Part shown: one piece after another, positions 59,174-64,000 of the stretch
Layout: each line of letters starts with the position of its first letter
How positions within the stretch are numbered: the first letter of the stretch is position 1
DNA from: Cocos nucifera
Taxonomy: Eukaryota > Streptophyta > Magnoliopsida > Arecales > Arecaceae
Length of the DNA: 64,000 bases
Reading direction: 5' to 3'
Assembly (NCBI GenBank): GCA_006176705.1
Contig: QRFJ01000084.1
Coordinates: forward strand, 496,001-560,000
Made by a program: the position numbers and the translations under genes
Notes under the pieces: generated by a model
Databases searched by the model: none
Told to the model about the DNA's origin: nothing
What the model saw: only the letters and a program-made list of their open reading frames with translations

Positions 59174-60364
59174 TATTAGAGGTAAAATAGCTTTCGCCGA
59201 AGTCCAATCAGATGTTTGACCTTGGTATGGTGCTGTCTGAAGTAGTAACAGTTGGACCCGAACTTCAGCTAAGCTACTTCTCCATCACAGTCTAGTTCTA
59301 GAAGATCCTGTTGGACATGTGCTGAACTTCGGCCAGACGAACTTGAGTGGTGAAAGAAGTTGCCATTCGACTGAACCTAATCCTTGATTCGAGATAGACG
59401 ACAGACCCCACATCAAGTATCGAATCCCAGCACCGCCCGACCTTGTTTGGTGGCCGACCTTAAAGATGGCCGAATTCCTTCGCTACAGATGATAGATCTC
59501 ACCAATTTCACATCAGAAAACCCGGTCAGCCGAACTCCTTCCCAGCCGAATTCCTTCCCATCTGAATTCTTCTTTAGCCAAGTTCCTTTGCTCCACCTTA
59601 GGAATTACAGATCTTGGTAGCTCTGCACCAAGGACTTCAGATGGATGAACTCAAATCATTAAGAAGAATTCGTCATCAGCATAAGCCCAATCTTCCACCC
59701 ATAACAAGCAGTGGTCACTTGAGAAGCAACAAATCTCCATATTCGCCATCCTAATTTCAAGTCAATCTTGGATCTCCGCCATCCCGGCCGACTTCTTTCA
59801 AAAAGCTTGGCCGCAGTCCACATTGAAGAACCAGCCGTTCCTTTCTAACCTCCAGTCTGAATGCCCACATCCGCTCTCGGCCGATCTTGAAGGCAGTCGA
59901 ATTCCTAAAAACTATCAAAGACAGTGCCAATAGGAGCCGAACCCAAAACCCAGTTATGAACTCGCCATCATCCATGCAAAGGTCGACCTTCGAAGCTCGA
60001 TCAGTTCGACTTCCAACAAATGAAATCCAACCACCAGCAAATCGCGACAAACAACCCACTCTCCGTAACAAACTTCACGTGGCCTGAACGGCCTTCTGCA
60101 TTCTATTATGGCTGTCACCATCATTCTGCTATGGGCTCCGTCTATATAAGGAACCCTCTAGATACGTTATTTCTCTCTAAACTCTTCTCTCTACTCTAAT
60201 TCCTCCCGAGTACTCCATTCTTGTTGGTCAGAGAACTAACTTGACCGTCAGAAGGTCCTGTCGGAGCCAACTCTGGTCGGGACTTCACCTTGCAGATCTC
60301 GTCGACGGCCTCGTCTTCTCTGACTCCAGCGAACTCCAGCGTCCGTCCATTTTCTGCACCAACA
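59174..60364 (+). repeat. 3' LTR of the Gypsy element
   Basis: Starts TATTAGAGGTAAAATAGC and ends TTTCTGCACCAACA, followed by CTATA. Partner of 46716-47895, roughly one difference per ten bases in the first 350 bp. Confidence 0.9.
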
Positions 60365-60369
60365 CTATA
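60365..60369. repeat. Target-site duplication CTATA, right copy
   Basis: Matches 46711-46715. Confidence 0.8.
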
Positions 60370-60659
60370 TATAATCCAATTGACATAAACTTCTACATAG
60401 AACTTGGTTACAATCAATTACATATTACAATGAATCAACACAAATATCCAATATATCTTGTAGAATATTCTCTAGTACTTTTATGATCCACTGTATAATA
60501 TAGTCTTCACAATATTTTTAAATCTTCTAACTAATCATAACTATAATATGAATGCTAATAATGCTAAAATTAATAGGAGAGATATATGGTTCATATAGTA
60601 AGATGAAAATTGAAAACAAAACCTTGCATGGGCCTATAATTTTGAACTATGCTAACATG

Positions 60660-60662
<3 letters not shown>

Positions 60663-60714
<52 letters not shown>
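60663..60714. repeat. (GA)26 microsatellite
   Basis: Perfect GA dinucleotide run of 52 bp, located in the intron about 110 bp from the donor of the Ycf49-like exon (so a CT run in the pre-mRNA just after the 5' splice site). Confidence 0.97.
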
Positions 60715-60716
<2 letters not shown>

Positions 60717-60826
60717 TGTAATCTGCAATTTGTGTGTATATATGCATATCTTTGTGTCCTCCTAAACATCTACCTTTACATGCAAATATTAAGAAAGCAT
60801 TGTGTATGAACAATATGTAATCTTAC

Positions 60827-60895
60827 CTCCAAAGACTCTGAGTTATAAAAGAAATGCCATGTGCATGCACACAATGCTCCACCAAGAAGAGGAAC
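60827..60895 (-). CDS. Ycf49-like (DUF2499) protein, penultimate coding exon
   Basis: Minus-strand exon of 69 nt (23 codons, phase 0 at both ends), bounded by CTATCTGCAG| and |GTAAGATT. It encodes VPLLGGALCACTWHFF and then YNSESLE. The CACTWHFF core followed by a short polar run and SLE is the signature of Ycf49/DUF2499 proteins, and it joins in frame to ILVALQAALTVIGN of the exon at 38971-39078. The encoded piece is largely a membrane segment. Plastid location is inferred from the family (cyanobacterial and plastid origin). N-terminal exons must lie above 60895; I could not recognise any up to 64000. Confidence 0.85.
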
Positions 60896-63053
60896 CTGCA
60901 GATAGAAATTGAGAGATAGATCATTGAAACTAAATTTTCAACACAAAAGTTCTAATTAGAAAATTTCCTAAGCTACAAAACTTTGTGACTCATATTGAAA
61001 CTCTTACTATAAGCAATAATGGATCATCATATAGCAATAAGGTTTAAAAAATAGAACTAAAATATGCTTTTGTTACATATGCAAACGAAAAAATACTATG
61101 AAGAAAGATATATGAAGAAAAAAATCATATAGGTATAGCCAATTGGAAGATCGAGACCCAAAATCAAATTGCTTCTAAAAGAAAATACAATCTCATGTAG
61201 CTCATTCGAGGATACAACCAAAGCAAATTAAAATATTAAAAAGAGAAAGAAAAGGACCAAGATGCACAAACAGACCATATCCCTCAATCATAAGGGCTAA
61301 TTTTATGCCCAATATTCGAGATATAACACAGCCATGCTGCCGTGGGATACTATCCACAATACCACAAAGCCAACAACAATAACCTATACAAAAATCCAAC
61401 TCGTATGAAACATAATCTCCCATCAATTAACAAGTTGCCAGCATAGAGCCTCTAAACCCAAAGTTCAAATGTACATAATTCTATAATTTTTTCATAAAAT
61501 CATCAATTACATCAATAATCAACTAACAAACTAAAATTTTGCTAAGAAAAACAAGTTCCGAGCTGGATCATTCCCCACTCTTAGCAATCTTATCGTCTGA
61601 GAAGTTAGAAAATAAGATATCTGAGCTATACAGCTCAGTAAGTATACCTTGTACCATCTTACTGGATCAAGAACAAGTTTCTAGATGAATCAATGCATTA
61701 TTTAGAAAAAATAACAATTATTGCAAAATAAAATATTTCATGGTATCATATGATAAAGCAAATCATGCATGCATAGATCATAAAGATTTCATAAATTTGG
61801 TTTCAACTTTCAAGTGTATAGGATAAACAAAGTCAAAAAATCATGTTACTATTTAGCTAGGTTATAGATCAAAATGTTACTCTTCGACTAAAAGCTAAGT
61901 GACAAGGCCATAATCATGATTTATAATTCGTATGCCAACTTTGTACCTGTTGGCGGGGCCTTAATTCATAATTATAGTCCATATGCTAACTTTACACCTA
62001 CTGGCAAAGCCTTAATTCATAGCCATAGTGTGTATGCCAACTTTATACCCACTAGTAGGGCCTTAATCCATAACCACGTTCCACGTACCTAGCTATCTAA
62101 AAACCTTTAGCCATTTTTTTAAATCAAATTTGCTTAAATTGTATTTTCTTAAAATATGTTTTCTTGAAAAACACTAAATGGTTTTATAGAGTTCATAGTC
62201 CATGAAGAATCATTAACAGTGAAACAATCATACAGTCAGTCTTTTCATGAAAAAAATGCAAATTTCATAAATATAGAATTTATAGTTCATAAACAAGTCA
62301 TTACTATTAAAATATTCATGACAATTATTCATTTCAGAATAAAACATGACTTTCATAAAACTTATGCTCGATCCTTAATTTTAACAAAAATATAAAATCA
62401 TCCATATTGCATATCATTTACATTTTTTATAAAATCTTAAGCATTGAAAAAAGCACAGTAGTCCAAAAACTAGTAAGGAATATAAAGATACTTACCTCTT
62501 TTTGCCTTAAACCTCAAAGTTCAACTATGCAAATCAATTAAACTTATTCAAATAATCCGAAGCCCAATTAAATTCATACTCAATAACTTTAATAGTACTA
62601 AAATTTTTAGGAGAGAAAAAGGAATGGTTGGCCAAGTGATGGTGCCTGGTGGCTCTAGTGGATCAAATCTAAGTGACCCGATCAATGAGTCATGAAGTAG
62701 GAACTTGATCAAGGCCAAGATTGTTTGATAGGGATCATTAACAGTGAGTTCAAGCATACTCAATAAGGGCTGGGGGAGATGGGTTCCACATGCTGGCTTG
62801 GTACCAAAGCAGTTTAGGACCTCTTCACTAGGATCAACTTGGATCCATAAGAAAAGAAACATGCGACCCTCTAGTAGGGTCCATGAATCAAAAAGAAAGA
62901 GAAAGAGAGCATAGAGAAAAACAAGAGGATGGGTCTTCTTCTTTCTCTCTCTATTTTTTTTCTTCTTTTTACTTGGCAAAATAAGGGAAGAAGGGAGGGT
63001 GGATGGGTGGCTTCGATGATGGTCATGGTGGTGGTCAATGACAGAGGATCGGC
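60896..63053. other. Upstream intron or 5' region of the Ycf49-like gene
   Basis: No exon recognised. 61555-62560 has the wording of plant interspersed repeats (for example GATATCTGAGCTATACAGCTC near 61616, a short palindromic phrase) and includes the 50-bp triple repeat listed separately. 62560-63053 has a long minus-strand frame, but it runs into the LTR and has low-complexity Lys/Ser/His runs, so it is not called. Confidence 0.4.
61926..62082. repeat. Three degenerate tandem units of about 52 bp
   Basis: CGTATGCCAACTTTGTACC..GGGGCCTTAATTCATAA near 61926, CATATGCTAACTTTACACC..AAGCCTTAATTCATAG near 61980, and TGTATGCCAACTTTATACC..GGGCCTTAATCCATAA near 62032. Confidence 0.8.
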
Positions 63054-64000
63054 TGTTAGATGTATGCCCTAGAAGCCGATTGACTGTCACTTATAATACA
63101 CTTCTAAGAGCAATTTTGTAATTTTGACTATAAATTAATAAAAAAATTATTTTCTATCATAGTGTATATTTAAAAGTGTCTGTGATACATCCTTTGAGTT
63201 AATTGTAATAACAATTCATATTTTCAAGAGTTGAAAATTTAAGACATGAATTTTTATAATTAACTCATAATTGCTCCCGACCATAGGATCATCATGAGAA
63301 TGGTGATCGATCCGGAAGGTTGGTGTACGATCGCTTTATTAAGATAGACGTGTCTTGAGTCTACGGTGTGGAAACACCGGAGCGAAAGTACAAATACTCG
63401 TTAAAGAACGAGAGCACTGAGCGTGACCACCTCGAGTAGTCATAAGGAAGTCTACCTTCTCGTCAATGACTGACCCGATGCTATAGTGGTGTGTATGGTT
63501 CTTTGATCTGAGGTGCATCGACAGTTCACCTTGAGAGTGTTATAGTTTGACTACACCATAACTCGGTTTCCTAGCCATTCGGAACCCTGAGATGTATGTT
63601 GGCTATAGCATGTTCATAGTAGAAATTGGATTCCACCAATAAGGGATCTAATCTACCTCGATAGATGAGAAACAACCCTATGATAATCATGAGATTGAGT
63701 CCATAAGCCCATGACCATGGCAGTGTGAATATGATAGAAAGAGTTTCTATTAGGTTTTCACATTGGAGTCAAATTGAATGATTAATTCATATGACGGACA
63801 TTGGATTTGACGAGTTCACCTTAATCCTAATCCTATCGAGGCTCAAGATAGAAGAACCCAATCACATAGGTAACTGCACCAAGAGATTCATTTTCAGTTC
63901 TGATGGGTTGCCACCATATACTACTAGGTGTCACTGGTGGATTTTGGGAGCAACTAAAATGATTTTGATGATCAATCATTCTAATTGTATAAATCAAAAA
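63054..64000 (+). repeat. Angela-type Copia LTR (start only; runs off the window)
   Basis: Starts TGTTAGATGTATGCCC and follows the LTRs at 11259 and 23797 through the landmarks GGAAGGTTGGTGTACGATCG, GGGTTGCCACCATATACT and beyond. About 947 bp of an expected 2.27 kb are in the window. Whether it is a solo LTR or the head of an element cannot be seen. Confidence 0.85.

Larger units (their letters stand above)
46716..60364 (+). mobile_element. Tat-type Ty3/Gypsy retrotransposon with antisense gene
   Basis: A 13.65-kb element with LTRs 46716-47895 and 59174-60364 and a CTATA duplication. Internal order: gag, aspartic protease, reverse transcriptase, RNase H (triplicated), a second archaeal-type RNase H, integrase, tandem repeats, then a long antisense spliced gene, polypurine tract and 3' LTR. 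The second RNase H between pol RNase H and integrase, plus a large non-pol 3' region, point to the Tat lineage (Retand/Ogre relatives). LTRs differ at roughly one base in ten over the stretch I compared, so the insertion is old. Coding frames are broken throughout. Confidence 0.9.
39079..60826 (-). other. 21.7-kb intron of the Ycf49-like gene
   Basis: Donor GAG|GTAAGA at 60827/60826 and acceptor TTTGTAG|ATA at 39079/39078, phase 0. It contains the gag-only Copia (40474-43833, plus orientation, antisense to the gene) and the Tat-type Gypsy (46716-60364, also plus). About 17 kb of its 21.7 kb is therefore retroelement. Remaining pieces (39079-40468, 43839-46710, 60370-60826) are short-repeat and AT-rich sequence without a gene. 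Confidence 0.8.

Noticed and set aside
60552..60809. Frame with Glu-Arg repeats
   Set aside because: Produced by the (GA)26 microsatellite.
62548..63090. 180-codon minus-strand frame
   Set aside because: Crosses into the LTR at 63054 and is rich in Lys/Ser/His runs from low-complexity DNA; no domain seen.

Overview
This is a piece of a plant nuclear genome, almost certainly a monocot. My impression from the retrotransposon families is a palm, but nothing here proves that. It is AT-rich and dominated by nested LTR retrotransposons. I find one host gene: the last two visible exons (minus strand, 60827-60895 and 38971-39078) of a nuclear Ycf49-like (DUF2499) membrane protein. They are separated by a 21.7-kb intron filled with retroelements.

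Layout. (1) 1-4289 is decayed repeat debris, ending in an antisense retroelement coding relic. (2) 4295-28043 is one minus-strand, gag-protease-only Copia element. Its LTRs lie at 27255-28043 (5') and 4295-5071 (3'), with a GATAG target-site duplication. Two insertions blew it open: a CACTA-like, palindrome-rich element with a GC-rich core (5096 to about 9165) and an Angela-type Copia complex (9491-26064, duplication TGCAC). The Copia complex holds four LTR pieces and two broken internal regions. It also has two stretches that look like assembly trouble: a homopolymer-shortened copy at 21316-22605 and a finely interleaved LTR mosaic at 25255-25548. (3) 28049-32230 holds SIRE/Maximus-type Copia debris: a minus-strand RT/RNase H relic invaded by a plus-strand LTR-gag fragment. 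(4) 32231-38920 is mostly unassigned single-copy-looking sequence, the 3' flank of the host gene, with a long AT microsatellite. (5) 38971-60895 is the host gene. Its intron contains a 3.4-kb gag-only Copia (40474-43833, duplication GTCAT) and a 13.6-kb Tat-type Ty3/Gypsy (46716-60364, duplication CTATA). The Gypsy has an archaeal-type RNase H, a perfect 641-bp triplication of its RNase H region and a spliced antisense gene. (6) 60896-64000 is the preceding intron or upstream sequence, ending in another LTR of the Angela-type family.

Apart from the Ycf49-like exons, every coding region here is mobile-element coding sequence broken by stops, frameshifts or deletions. No element looks autonomous. 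I see no tRNA, rRNA or CRISPR array. The most biologically interesting items are the host gene that tolerates a transposon-packed intron, the antisense spliced gene inside the Gypsy element, the gag-only elements and a long hairpin in the Angela-type leader. Two or three other striking features may be assembly artefacts and are flagged as such.
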